NCBI GenBank assembly: GCA_946902875.1
Contig: OX336342.1
Location: 11,215,523-11,279,522 of the forward strand
Source: Nematopogon swammerdamellus
Taxonomy: Eukaryota > Arthropoda > Insecta > Lepidoptera > Adelidae
DNA length: 64,000 nucleotides
Reading direction: 5' to 3'
Shown one piece after another: positions 16,702 to 29,300 of this stretch; position 1 is the first letter of the stretch; every line of letters starts with the position of its first letter. Below the pieces are notes generated by a model that was not told where the DNA came from, did not search any database, and saw only the letters and a list, made by a program, of their open reading frames with translations. The translations under genes and the position numbers were made by a program.

Positions 16702-17083
16702 GGTACCTACCTGTGTAGAGGCCACTACTAGTACGGAAACCTGAAACATTCAGTACATCACATCGGGTGTTGTTGCACATCACTAGTGCGACGCACAAGC
16801 GCGCGCGCGCGGGCACTGAGAGGAGAGCACGTGTTGGGTGTGCGCGCGCGCACGCGGTCGCGTGATGATCAGCACGCGACGCGACGAGGCCGCGCCTCAC
16901 CACCTGGAGCCATGAACATCAAATATGCTTTTCTTTTATTATAAGTATTTTTGTATAAGTAGATACTATGGTCCAAGCCTGTCCAGCAATCGAACCTGAA
17001 ACTCAGAACATTACTTGCTGGACTCGTGGCAGGGCCTGTCAGTCCGTTGCAGATTTCGTCATCAAACGAGTAACTTAGGGAAC
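16702..17083. other. Intergenic with alternating (GC)n runs
   Basis: Contains gcgcgcgcgcg runs near 16799-16810 and 16842-16853; no gene is supported. Confidence 0.4.
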
Positions 17084-17493
17084 GTTCCCATACCATGTGA
17101 TAGATTTTAGGCCACTTTTGGACCCCCCCGTTCCTGTGACTGTGGGTGGTACCATGACTAAACCCCCCGTTTTAACGTGGTATTTAAAAAATTGCTGTTT
17201 TTAAATGTATTTATGTAGATTAAGCATAATATTACGGTTGTACAATCAACTTAGCCTACAACGAATGAGTATTTTAATATTATGTTTGAATGTGACCAGG
17301 CGATTACTTGTTTTCTTGCACAGTGGCTGTCGAGTTGGGAAAATTAGCGAGAATGAAACAAAATGAATATGTAATTTTGAGTGAAGTGTTTATTTTTGTA
17401 ATTTTTAAATACCGCGTGACAGGGTGAACCCCCCCCCCCCCCCCCCCCCGCGTTGATAACCCCCCCTAAAAATCGGTCACGTGATATGGAAAC
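17084..17493. mobile_element. TIR element with internal poly-C tract
   Basis: Imperfect inverted ends gttcccataccatgtgatag and gtttccatatcacgtgaccg. Near-inverted internal segments hold C-runs; the longest is about 21 C near 17429. No ORF. Confidence 0.55.
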
Positions 17494-19970
17494 TAAGCAG
17501 TCTACGGAAATATTGGAACATTAAGTAGGTACCTAGGTACAATACTTACATACATATAAGTTACTTAGGTACTGTTTTAGATTGCAGGAGGTAAGTCTGA
17601 ACTTATTTTTATTATTTCTCAGTATTTATCTCTTCATTTTTAAGTGCCAAGCCAAGTTATTATGCGCTTTGACATTAAAATGTGTAACGAAATGGACCGA
17701 CTTTGTACAATAAAGCAATAACTTTGTGCAATAATTTTAAGAATTACTTTAAATAATTAATTACAATAATTTACACTATAGAAAGAATATCCTAAATATT
17801 TGTAAGCAACGTTGTTATTCAAAACATGAGCAAGCGTGCGTAAGTGTGTTGTGGTTTGCCCTCGTTTCGAGTGCGTTGGCAACTTTATCTTATCTTACGA
17901 TACTTAGTAATAGGGCAAACAGCTCTAATAGTTTCCATGTTGTCACAACGTGCTGTGTCGCTCCGATTGTCTCCATTCGATTAATATCGATAGGGACCGA
18001 TAACGAATTTCATCATCTTCTGTTCGATTGCATTTTATTTTAAATATTTCCAAAAGGAGGCGTGGTCAATAATTTAACAATTAATATTGTTTAAAACGTA
18101 ACAGCGTATCGTCAATATAGCCATAACAGCTTCATTGTTGTGTTGTATTGTTGTTAATGTTGTATAAAGTTCCTTAGATTTAATTAATTTTAGTATTAAT
18201 ATAGGCTAGGCTTAAAAACAGCGGCCCTTGAGACACTCGAGTGGCCATATGCTGCGCCTACACCCTTTCTTTTGTATTATGTTGCTCCATTTCTGTTAAT
18301 GTGTTTATGTAATATAATGTATGTGTACACCTGAATAAAATTCTATTCTATTATATTCTATTCTATTTTATTGTAAGCTCATAATTCGGTAAGTTCGCAT
18401 TTTGCTCAAGACAACTCAACAGAGTAATGTCGAAATTTTACTTTAACAGAATCTATATAGTGTGATGGATAAGTTCAAAAACCTTAAATTGGGTTATCTA
18501 CACAAAAGGTTTTTGAACTTTGGATAACTGGTTGCAGTATGAAGATTCATCATTCAGCGTTCATACTTTTTTTTTTATTGATACGCGAAACACTTGGCGC
18601 CGTCAGCATGGATTGTTGAGCCGACGACGAAAAAAAGCATTCGGTTTAGAACGGGGGCTGCGAATGACCTGACCTGCTTTTGAAATTAAAAATAAAACAT
18701 AGCGTTCTTATCTATGTACTTTTGGACGGAATTTTTTTTATTTAGAATGTATTGCCAAGAAGTATTTTCAATCTTTGCAACAATCATGCGTCAAAACATG
18801 GGTTGCGAAATAATTTGCCAATTCAACAGCACCCCACAACAACGCTACGCACACCAAATGTGGACAATATGGAATTTGTATGACCACCATGGTAACAAGG
18901 GGAATAGTAATTTCAGTACCTATTTAAAAAAAAGAAAAAAATAATTCAATATTTAATCCATAAATAGAGAGTCAGTGCACTCGTTATGTAATGCCGATAG
19001 ATACGACAATAATAAAAAAAACAGCAATGATTTAATGCGCAGAGTGATTGATGAGTGTTTCTCAGTTTCCACCCGGGTCGTATCCGACTGCTCTTATCTG
19101 TTATTTACCTCCTCGCTACATTGTGAAGTGCAATTAGATTAGAAGGTGAATCTTGTGTCCTTCATGGTGACCGCAGCACGACCTAAGACAAAATGTTATC
19201 TAGAGTTTAACATTACACAATATTTGCACTGCAAATATTAGGTATGTAAAGTTATTATCTAAATAGTGCAGTCTGTGACCTCGCTTAGGGGGAATGTTGC
19301 TGTACAATGTGCACGTGGTGCAAAGTTCTGTGGTTGTGGCAGGCCTCACGCACTCTATGTACTTGCGCGCGCTAACTACCTACCGCCCGACGGGCCGCCG
19401 GCGGTCTATTTCAGTGGAAATTCGTCAGCCGCGCGAAGTATACATAGACGCTCGCCCACGCAACTGCGCGCAGCTGCAAAGCAATAACCACTTTACACCC
19501 GATCGTTAAGGTTCACTTTCGCACGCAGCAATTGGCGACGCGAAACAGTAGGCTATTAAAGCCCGAAGGTAGGAACATTTTTTATGGAGTGATTTATCTG
19601 TTACGAAGTAAAGTAACTATTAAGTAATCTGTGGTTGTGGGTCCGAGCCTGGATCTATCTATGTACCACGAGACGCCGCGATGTAACTGCGGCGACATGC
19701 ACATATGCGACGGTAACTTCCGCAGTAGTTTATAATGAAAAACACATGTTATTGTAGTATAAGTATATTGAATAGTTAAATAATGTTACTTCAAATATGT
19801 TGCAAACAAACACAAAACTGTATCCAATAAATAAAATAAAAAATGAGCTAGATTTTAAATTTCGAGATTTATATAAAATGATATTATTATGACGTTTTGT
19901 AAATAGTATTTGTATAATAACATTATGTTGTGAGAAACGGAATACACGCAGTTTGGCTCACAGCGGGGTG
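17494..19970. other. Intergenic, minor repeat traces
   Basis: At 18200-18370 there is a LINE-type 3' tail ending in ttctattcta pentamers. At 18478-18520 there is a short inverted pair (agttcaaaaacctt/aaggtttttgaact). No gene is supported. Confidence 0.4.
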
Positions 19971-19982
19971 GCTCTGTATTCG

Positions 19983-20065
19983 CGACAGTAACACGCGACA
20001 GTAACACGCGACAGTAACACGCGATAGTAACACGTGATAGTAACACGGGAGATCAACTCACGACA
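19983..20065. repeat. Short 13-bp tandem repeat
   Basis: About five to six copies of acacgcgacagta, the last ones degenerate. Confidence 0.8.
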
Positions 20066-21203
20066 GTACTACGCGACAGTGTCACACCACTGAGTCCGCC
20101 CGCTTGCTCGGTAAGCGACATTCTTCAGTGAAAAGTGCTGCGTAATAATCTATTTTCTCTAATTAAAATTACCTAAATTGTATATTAGAATACAACCATC
20201 TGCATAATGGAGCAAAGTATCTAAGTGCTATAATAGTTTATAATGTTAACGAGTACTTTCTATATAATCAATATATATATTTTAAAATTTATTTAAAATC
20301 GACACTCGAAGTTCACAACTATTTCACGTTATCTTGTCAGTTGTTCAGCCTTATTGAGTCCTGCTAGTGACGTTCCAACGTCGTAGCTCCGTCGCAGACG
20401 AAGGAAGAGCGGAGGAGTGCACTTACACTTCGCTGTTATATATTGAAGAGATATTCACTCAACCGTCAAACAACATATATCGGTTTAAGCGATAGCAAGA
20501 CTTTAAGTTCAGTGCGAAGCAGTGCTGATGTCTGAAACAAAGCTCTTCCTTCCTCCGACGAGTCTACGGCGATCTGTTCATTGTTGCCATTGACAAGAAT
20601 GCTTGCAGTACAAATAAAATCCACCATTGTCAATTCTACGTATATTCCAATCGCAACGGTTAATAAATATAATAGGCGGAAACTATACACGTTCGTGTAC
20701 AAACATTACACTACTGTGGACTCGCGGTTATGACTATGAGGCGTCGGCCGGCAGTCTGTTGCCGATGTCCGAGTATTAACTTGAGAGGCGCGGGCCGCGA
20801 GACAGCGCAACTAATTAACAACCGCTCAGAGTTCACTACGTCTGGTTACCTTCGCGATACAAATGAACAGTGAAGAGGAGTCAATGATATGTTACCAATA
20901 TTTGGAAAGGATAATGCTAGATAAACGAGCCGTGTCGACCGAGTCAAACAGCTTGTGTCGATTCGACCCATCTCGACGGAAGGCAACACTCATAAAAGCT
21001 TTAGAGAAATGTTCAGGAAACGAACAGGTGACGTGTTAGAATAACTGTGAGCGGATTCTTACTAGTAACATGCACATACCGACTAATTAATAGTACATAG
21101 TGTTAATATTAATAATCAAGTGAAGTCAAATTCTAAAACTAACAAAATGTTAAAAATTTTTTCTTATATGCGATTCAAAGTGTAAAAATAGATTTTATAA
21201 AGA

Positions 21204-21246
21204 TAAAAATGTTGGAGCGCTCGAGAGTCGCCGCTCAACATTTTTA
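21204..21246. other. Hairpin, 15-bp stem with one bulge
   Basis: taaaaatgttggagcg pairs with cgctcaacattttta across the 12-base loop ctcgagagtcgc; a single unpaired G. No homologue recognised. Confidence 0.6.
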
Positions 21247-23504
21247 CCGTTCCTGAATTTTGATTCTCTGCTCTAAATTGGACACAACATGTGGAAGTAG
21301 CTGCGCTACCACAAAATAAACTTCACAATATTCCGTGCTGGCAACATTACATTCATAACGCTCACTCCACCATTCGTTATTATAAATCTTAGCAAATTTA
21401 TACAGAACGAATTTAAGTAGCTCGAGTTGAATACATGACATAAGTTTCCTGAGGTTGCTCTCGACGTGTCGTCAGAACAGCGAATTTCTAAATACTTATT
21501 TTAATATTACACAATTTGTAAATGTATGAATACTAATTTTGCCACAGTGTAATGCGCTTATAATGTTCCAGTGTACAACAAATGTAAAAATTAAAACGTC
21601 ATTGAAGTCTCACATATCCTTGAAATCAATAAATACAATCTGATAACAGTCCAGTTACAAAAATGTATGACACGCAGTATACTCTTTATGCATTACTCTC
21701 ATTTACTGGACGGCCCTAGAAAGAATGCATGCGTTCTCAGCTACTCCAAACATTGTGGGTTCACATACACTTCAGTGAGATTGAATTTAAGCAGAGGAAA
21801 CTTGGAAAAACCTTTTAGGAGAGTCGCCTTGAACATTTCATTATGGTACGAAATTAAATCAACAAACATTTGAGGAAAATATTTGTCTTTCTGTGCTAAA
21901 ATTTATTGATTTTATAATATTTGTACTAAGTACTTAATTCATTTCAAATTATGATTTTGTTTAAATTTTACTTGACATAAGTTATAACAGGAACAAAATA
22001 TAAAGTATGTTAGCCTGTCCGGGTGATGCTTAGATCATTTTATTGTTTTGCTTGCTAGTTTTGTTTTTTTGTTTTATTTTTTTTTCATACAGCAAACCCC
22101 GGGCGCACTAACAGTATCGGCACATCAATTAAATGTTCAAGAGCACTGTCCCCGCGTCGGCGAAACGTCAATCAATGACTAATTCTGATTAAAGGGTTAA
22201 ACAGAATCTAAGTGATGCCTACCTATTCCTACCTTCGATTGCAGTGGACACGAATCTAAGATGAATAGCGAATTTATCCAAATAGGAAGATACGAACAAC
22301 TTTATACTAACTAGCATTCTAAAAATTTACTATCTAATGCCAGACACACTCATCTTAATGAATGCACGTAATCATCTAAGTATAAATATTGAACTATGTC
22401 TACTGGGCTGCACAGGAGACAACAAACCGGCCCGTGGGACACCTCCCTCTCTCCCCGCACTGATACATAGACCGAACCACATATCTCTTGCCATCAGTAG
22501 ATGCTTACAGTCAGATGCAACCATGCAACTGATATTAATTATAACTGATACAATTTCTTATATTTTAAAGAGTGGTTACACGATGCGTGCTAGTGCGAGT
22601 CGGACGACGGACGCCAGTTCGTGTAGGCGCGGCTCGTCTTAATCCGGACGCAAGCCTGCGAGGTTAAACGACGCGTGACAGGGCGAGTCATGCCGTCCGT
22701 CCGCGTCTACCTCCATGGCGCGCTCTGTACTGTCGAAAAACCGACAAGCGCTGGATCGCACGGACAGCGTACCACGCCACGAACCGCGCCCCGCGCCAAG
22801 CCGCACGTTAACCGCAGCTTTAGGTATTTTCACCAGCAGAAGCAATTAATTAAACATGGTCGCTCGCTACTCAGATTTGGGCTAACGTAAGGAGTAAAGT
22901 TTTGATGTGGGATTCGGGCGAAGTAAATTTAGTCGACAACATTCTACGACTATGTAAAAAAGGTTTGTTATCCCTGTGCATCACTTAATCTTAGATAAAT
23001 ATCAAGTCATATAATTTGAGGGCACTCAAACGCTACATATAAGTCGTTATTATAAGATGTATAAATAATTTTATTTCATTGTAATATAATAGAACATACT
23101 AATCCATAACTTCATCCAAATATTTATTTTAAAACTACACTTTCTGAAACCGCAATACTCTTGACAAGAAAATATCAAAAATAGAGAATGAAGCAAACAC
23201 CTCTCATACACTTAGTATCATTAATGTTTCCCAGCGCGCCTACAGTGTGGGTGGAGTGTGCAGTGCAACAAGTTGAGCGGCCCACGGCCTGGCCTCACGG
23301 AGCTACAAGCAGAGCTTCACCTCTACTTAGTGAACACAGCACACTAAACAATCAAATGCATTCCAGTTAACCAGTTCATCTGTTGTTGCAATTTGAAATT
23401 ATATCTGTCCAAGATAAAAGAAACTAGAAGAAATAACTTTTCAATGTATTTAATGAAAACTTTAAAGTATTTGTAGAACCATTTTTTATTTATTATTACG
23501 TTAC

Positions 23505-23690
23505 GAATTCTGCATCTGAACTGTCCGGCCGTCCAGCGAGAGCCTCCTGAGATGATGGTGGTTCTTCGCTATCAGTCCATGCGCAGACATGGGCACAACG
23601 ATCATCGAATCAATGGGTCCACGTGTCGGTAACCTCGTGAGACAGGTCCACGTATTTCAGCATCTTGTCTTTTTCTGCCTTCACAATAGG
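23505..23690 (-). pseudogene. Possible LINE C-terminal relic
   Basis: The minus strand reads KAEKDKMLKYVDLSHEV then TDTW, resembling the post-RT helix that follows the endonuclease in some non-LTR elements. A stop follows. Weak. Confidence 0.3.
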
Positions 23691-25621
23691 CCAATTATAA
23701 TTATTATATTTTGTTTTAGTTATTATTATTCATCACTACACTTGGATAAAAATGTTAGTTTATTTCTTTTTGACAGCCAGTTTGTTTATAAAACAAAGAT
23801 GAACTGGCAAGAAACTTCGCTGAAGTCAATATAAGCTAATTCATATTGTTTTTATTCAGTTTACTAAATAATTAAGGCATTAATCTGGTGATAATTACTT
23901 TTTTCAAATTACGATAACACGTAAAAAAATGCTTAAGCTGATCATCACACTTAGGTTCCGTCGCGCCGTGCAATGATATAAAGTTGCAATGCTTTTAAAT
24001 CACAACCTGAACGTGTTCACAAACATTTAGATAGAAAACGTAATCAAAATTTTATACAGAAGTATAAAAGTAATTTTGTATTCTATAATGTTCTATGGAG
24101 CTTTATAATTGATTTGCTGACAGACAACAGGACCATAAGAGTGATGTTAGCCGAGGAGTTTAGTATAGTATAGATATAGATCGAGGCTCTCTAAATGTTG
24201 TGGATTGTGTTTAATGGCAAATGTTCATTATCAAGGAACATATAAATTAAAGATTAGATGTAAAACATGCCTCGCTCTGTAACTTCACTCCGAGAGTGCA
24301 CTGCTTATCAAATTGTTACACGTAGCAGTGTAAGAGATGTCTGCACTCACATCGACACTGCAGGGAAACCAATTGTCCATTTCCAAAAACATTGATATTA
24401 GTTTTTGCATAAGTCATCTACAACCAATATAAAATTACAGGATGCCCCGAGGGAACATTTCCTTCGATATTTAAAGTTGAGAAAAATTATGAACAATAAA
24501 ATTTGGTCTACCTAAAGTGGGCTAGTAATGTATTTATATCAATTGAAAGACTCGCAATAACATGAATAGAACCTTAAAATAAAATATAAAGTAGGAAAAT
24601 TGTATATTTATACTGAGAGCATTTTTTGCAAAGATGCGGTGCTAAAGATGAAAGCATCACCAATCACATTGGCACGGCCGATGATCTCGTCATCCCAATG
24701 TTTCTGCTCCAGGACATCCTGTATTTTAATATACCTACAGTTGGTAGGTTACTTACTAGTCTTAGTTCGTCATACCGCTAGATTTCCACAAATATATAAG
24801 AAATATTTTATTGGTTAATGAACAATATAAAAAAAAATCAACTTATAAATTTTTTTATTTCACCAACAACTAAGTGATTTTGTAAGTATTTCATAACAAT
24901 TTCCGTTACAAATACAAAGCACACATAGATATTATATTCAGTCTCCTTTACATCAATTTATTTATAGAAGAATTTGAGTACATCGAGGTAAACCAAAAAA
25001 AAAATGTTTACAGCTCAAAGGGCTACAAGCCATAAGGAAATAAATTCATTTTCAAATTAAATAAAAATACTATATGAACTTTTCAAAAATATGCAATTGC
25101 ACCACTGTTCGACGAACAGTGCAGTTCAGAACAGTGTTGTGCTTCAGCCAATCGTTCGCCAAAGGACTACAAATGATTTATTTAAAACCCTAAACTATCA
25201 TGTAGACAGAGATCCATCCAACTAAGAATAAATACTGCAATGAAAAATGTGAGAGATCCAAGCTTTCATCTTGTTCTAGAGAATGAAAATTATAAATAAT
25301 ACGATACATTACAGGAATCCCACCTCACACACGGACCAACTTGCATACTGGCTCTCATGCACTCTGCGCTGAGGGATCCCCACATCAATAGTTCATGTAT
25401 ATGATGAGGCGATGAATACGCTGATTATCTTGACTAGTAAAAAAATTATATCGACAGCTGAATGTTTTTAACTAAAATGATAACATTGTATCATAAATTG
25501 ATAATATTATCATGTCATGAAACTGTAATTGTACTTGAAACTAACAGAAGCAAACTGCAATGTAACAGTAACAACTTTCAAATAAATGTTGATTTAACTA
25601 TAGGGACAAACAGTCGCCAAA

Positions 25622-25642
25622 TGTGCGGCGCGAGGCCGCACA
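25622..25642. other. GC-rich hairpin
   Basis: tgtgcggc and gccgcaca pair perfectly around gcgag. It lies about 660 bp past the ZSWIM8 stop. Confidence 0.6.
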
Positions 25643-26301
25643 CGCCAAGGGGCTTCGGACCAACACAAACATTTATTATAATACGTGAACACTCAGTCCT
25701 AAAACATTTGTGTAATATATTTTCCATCACGTGAGCAACGCTAATGAGCTTACATTCGACCGTAAACTCATTCGATTCAGTCGGACGACAATAACACCTA
25801 CTTAAACAAAACTACACACCTCGACTCGCTAGAGGCGGCGCGACGCTCCCGCCACGCGCGAGCATCACCGCGAGAGCGTCCACCGCTGTCGGAAAACAAA
25901 CTGTGCAAGTAAGCTGAACTCGTGGATGAGATGAACCCACCTTTACATGTGTACGGCGGAACTAAGCGACGACCGAAATGTGCTAATACATCGAATACGA
26001 CTCGTCCAACCGACGTTAAGATGAGACCGCGCAACGGGTTTGATAAAAAATCGCGTATCTCACCTCGAAATGCTGCAATGGGTCGGAGAGAGCTTACAGA
26101 AAGGCAACGAGGAGAGCGGCACTACTCACGGGCGGGACGCCCGGGGCGCGGGTAGTAGGCGACGGTGAGGGGCGGGCTTACGGCGCACTCGTCTAGCTAG
26201 ATGGTGTGCAGATGGTAGATGAGCTTGTGGCGCGTATCTCTCCTGTAGTGTGACAGCTTGCGCGCGGTCCACCGCACGATACACACTATCGGCTGCCGTC
26301 G

Positions 26302-26368
26302 TCATTTGCCATTTGTTTGCAGCGCCGCGTTCAGCTGCGCCCATAGGTCTTTCTTGCACGACTTTGAT
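26302..26368 (-). CDS. ZSWIM8: ZSWIM8 last coding exon
   Basis: Acceptor tttgcag before 26368. Encodes SKSCKKDLWAQLNAALQTNG then K and TGA at 26302-26304. The R-S-K...LW pattern matches the end of vertebrate ZSWIM8; the tail is slightly shorter. Confidence 0.92.
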
Positions 26369-29300
26369 CTGCAAACCATTCATTCTGTGATAGCAAGTAC
26401 ACCAAGCATATTGTTACACAGTCAAGTCAGTTAAACACACGTAATCGTATGTTATGTCATCTATAGAGGTATCTCTATAAAAAAGAGTGTGTGTTTGAGC
26501 AGAAATATCACAATAGAACTAAAAGCAAGCAAAGTACACGTCAGATCAAAGGTACGTACGAGTGAAGCAATTCCATGTACTGCAGTAAAACATTCAAATA
26601 ATGATCATAATGATGTGCTCACCTGCGAAGAGATGCGAGCCACTCTTTAAACTGTGTGTTGCCCTCGGGTGTGAGCTGGAAAGCGGTGCGCGCCGACAGC
26701 ACTATGCTCACAAAGTCCTCATAGTCCACGGCCGTTAGGTGGTACAGCTTCTGATGAATGCACTGGATGTACCTGAGCAATGTTCACATGAACATTATAT
26801 CAAAGTCATTTCCACATATTGCATTTTACGATTGAAACCACGGTTCGAGCCACAGCAACACCTCCCACCTCCTCTTGCTTCCTCTCAATCCCTTCCTTCC
26901 TCCACTCTCTGCCTCCTCTCTCTCGGGGCCTCACCTAATCCTCTTTAACGTCTTACCTCCCCACCACATCTCTCCACATTCACTCTCACAATCCCCACGC
27001 TCCAACACAGAGCAAGTAGCAAGACTCACATCTGCTGGCACTTCTGCACTAGAGGTGCGAGCGTGCCCCTCAGGTGCTGCATGACGAGGTGGTGGGGCCC
27101 GCCGCGCGCCAGCCAGTGCGCCGACTCGAGCGCCAGCTCGTACAGCACGAACGGACTCACGACCGAGTTGACGGCGCACACGCAGAACTGGTGCAGGTAC
27201 TGCGCGCCGAGCCGCTTCGACACGCGCATCAACCACTTGACGTGCTCGCCGTACGGCGGTGTCCTGAATGCAACCGTTCCAGATCATCAACCACACATTA
27301 TAGGCTTCATTGAATTACTTTAAACTGTCAAATATGTTGAATGCAGCTTGACAAACATGAATTTAGAAAATACCAAAATAATAACAAATTACAACAAAAA
27401 TAAAAGTGAGAATCAAATGCACGCTTACTAGTGTATATTACATTAATAATAATAATGTATTAATGTAAATGTATTTAAAAATGTGAAATAAAGGGAATAA
27501 AAAAAAATAATAATGTAAAGCTAGTATCGCATCGTCTCGGAGAGCTCCGTAACCACGGCCTGCACCCGCCGGCGCGCTTGGAGGATTGTCTCCCGCCGCC
27601 GGCGGTATTACCGTTTAAATTTTTGTGTTAATTTTGTGTATTTTTATTACTTTTGTATAATATAGGTAAAATTAATATAAAAATTTTAAATGTGAAATAA
27701 AGAAGAATAATAATGTGTGCTCAGTATGTTTTACTTCCTTAATCACTTGATTATTGCAATGGACAAGAGGGTTTTCACTGTTATCACCCCTCGGCGACAG
27801 CATGATTTTTATATGTAATAATTATCTGCAATCAGATTATACTGCAATCAGATCCGACAGTCAAATCTGACAAATTAGATCTTCTCCCTTGCTGCCCATG
27901 CACGTTAATGACAACCTATATTAAAAAATGTTAAAAAAGTTGTTATTCTAGGAAAGCAGTAACTGTTGTCAATGTAAAAAGTGAGGTCATCTATGCCAGA
28001 GGTGGCCAACGACCGGTCGATCGCGGCTGCTGTGCTGGTCGATCGCGACGAGGCCAGAGGCCAGAGGCCATAATAGACAAGTGGTTGAAAATAAACGTTC
28101 CAGGAGGACCTTCAAATGAATAATAAAATTTCTTGAAGAGAGGGGTGATGACTATCATCAACTGCGCGAGTTGGACTGGCTGTCTGATTTAGCTTTCTTA
28201 GCAGATTACCCAGGACAACTCAGCACATTAAATATTGAATTACAAGACAAGAACCAAACTATATCAGAGATGATGAATTCTGTTGCGGCGTTCAAAAATC
28301 AAGCAGCATCTTTCATAATTGATCTTGAAAAGAATAGGTTCCAGCGATTTACAAACCTCAAAGATAATTTAGAAAAGTACCTACCTATGTTTTCATGTCT
28401 GAGAAATACACAGCAGAGATAAAGGCAGTGTTATCAGATTTCGACTACAGATTTAGTGACTTTAAAACATTATAAAAGTTGGTAGAATTTATCAGTTATC
28501 CATTCAATATCAACACTGACGTTAACGACTCATACAAGATGGCTATTATAGCAGAAATGTTCCAAATGGACCACATTTTACTAGAAAATGAAATTATTAC
28601 TCTGCGTAGCTATGTATACCTGAAAGCAAGGTCAAACTCTTGTCTAGATTTTTGGAAATTGGTTTCAAAAGAGAAAGGAAGGTGTGGATCTAAGCTTGCG
28701 ATGGCTTCACCGAACATATCCGGGCCCATCGGCAGTAGAGGAGGGTATTAATCGAGGCCGGGACTAGCGAGTGGCCACTCTAAATTTCCCGCGCATGCTT
28801 CACGTTTCGGCTCGCTTCAAGCCCTCGTCAGCTAGTCTGCGTTGACTAGGACGCGGGGAAATCACCAGTCCCGCTCTCGACCTCCCTCTCTCTACCTATC
28901 CATATTCTGTAGGATGCTTCCAGTGACGTTTTCGAAGCTCTCTCCATATATGAGCTTAGCGTCGATCTTGGGAGCCCTAGATTCTTGAAGAGACTGTAGA
29001 GCGACTTCGCTGGTAGTCCTCTTGCTCCGACTTCCACAGCGAAGAGATCAGTCTTGAATCCGTTTCTCACAATCCGGTCTACTAAGTTGCAGTACTTGTT
29101 AAGTTTGATGTTGTGGTCCTTCGGTATGTTACTTTCCCATGGAACTGTAAGTTCAACAAGTACTACATGCTTTGTCGCTTTTGAGAATATGAGTATATCC
29201 GGTCTTAATGCTGTGGTACAGATTTCCGAAGGCATTTGGTAATGCTTCTCATGTGTGTCCATCAACAATTCCCAATCCTTTGCTGCTCTCAAATGTAAAA

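Larger units (their letters stand above)
20066..26301 (-). other. Repeat-poor block, possible ZSWIM8 3' UTR
   Basis: Only small repeat traces are seen over 6.2 kb directly downstream of the ZSWIM8 stop. No convincing coding exon on either strand. Three clear hairpins are present: 21204-21246, 25106-25126 and 25622-25642. Several AATAAA signals exist on the minus strand (for example near 25670). Treating the block, or its right part, as 3' UTR is inference. Confidence 0.35.

Noticed and set aside
19266..19509. Overlapping 71-73 codon plus-strand ORFs
   Set aside because: Arg/Pro-rich composition from a GC patch; no homology recognised.
22639..22890. GC-rich open frames on both strands
   Set aside because: Short, with no splice-consistent neighbours and no recognisable domain.
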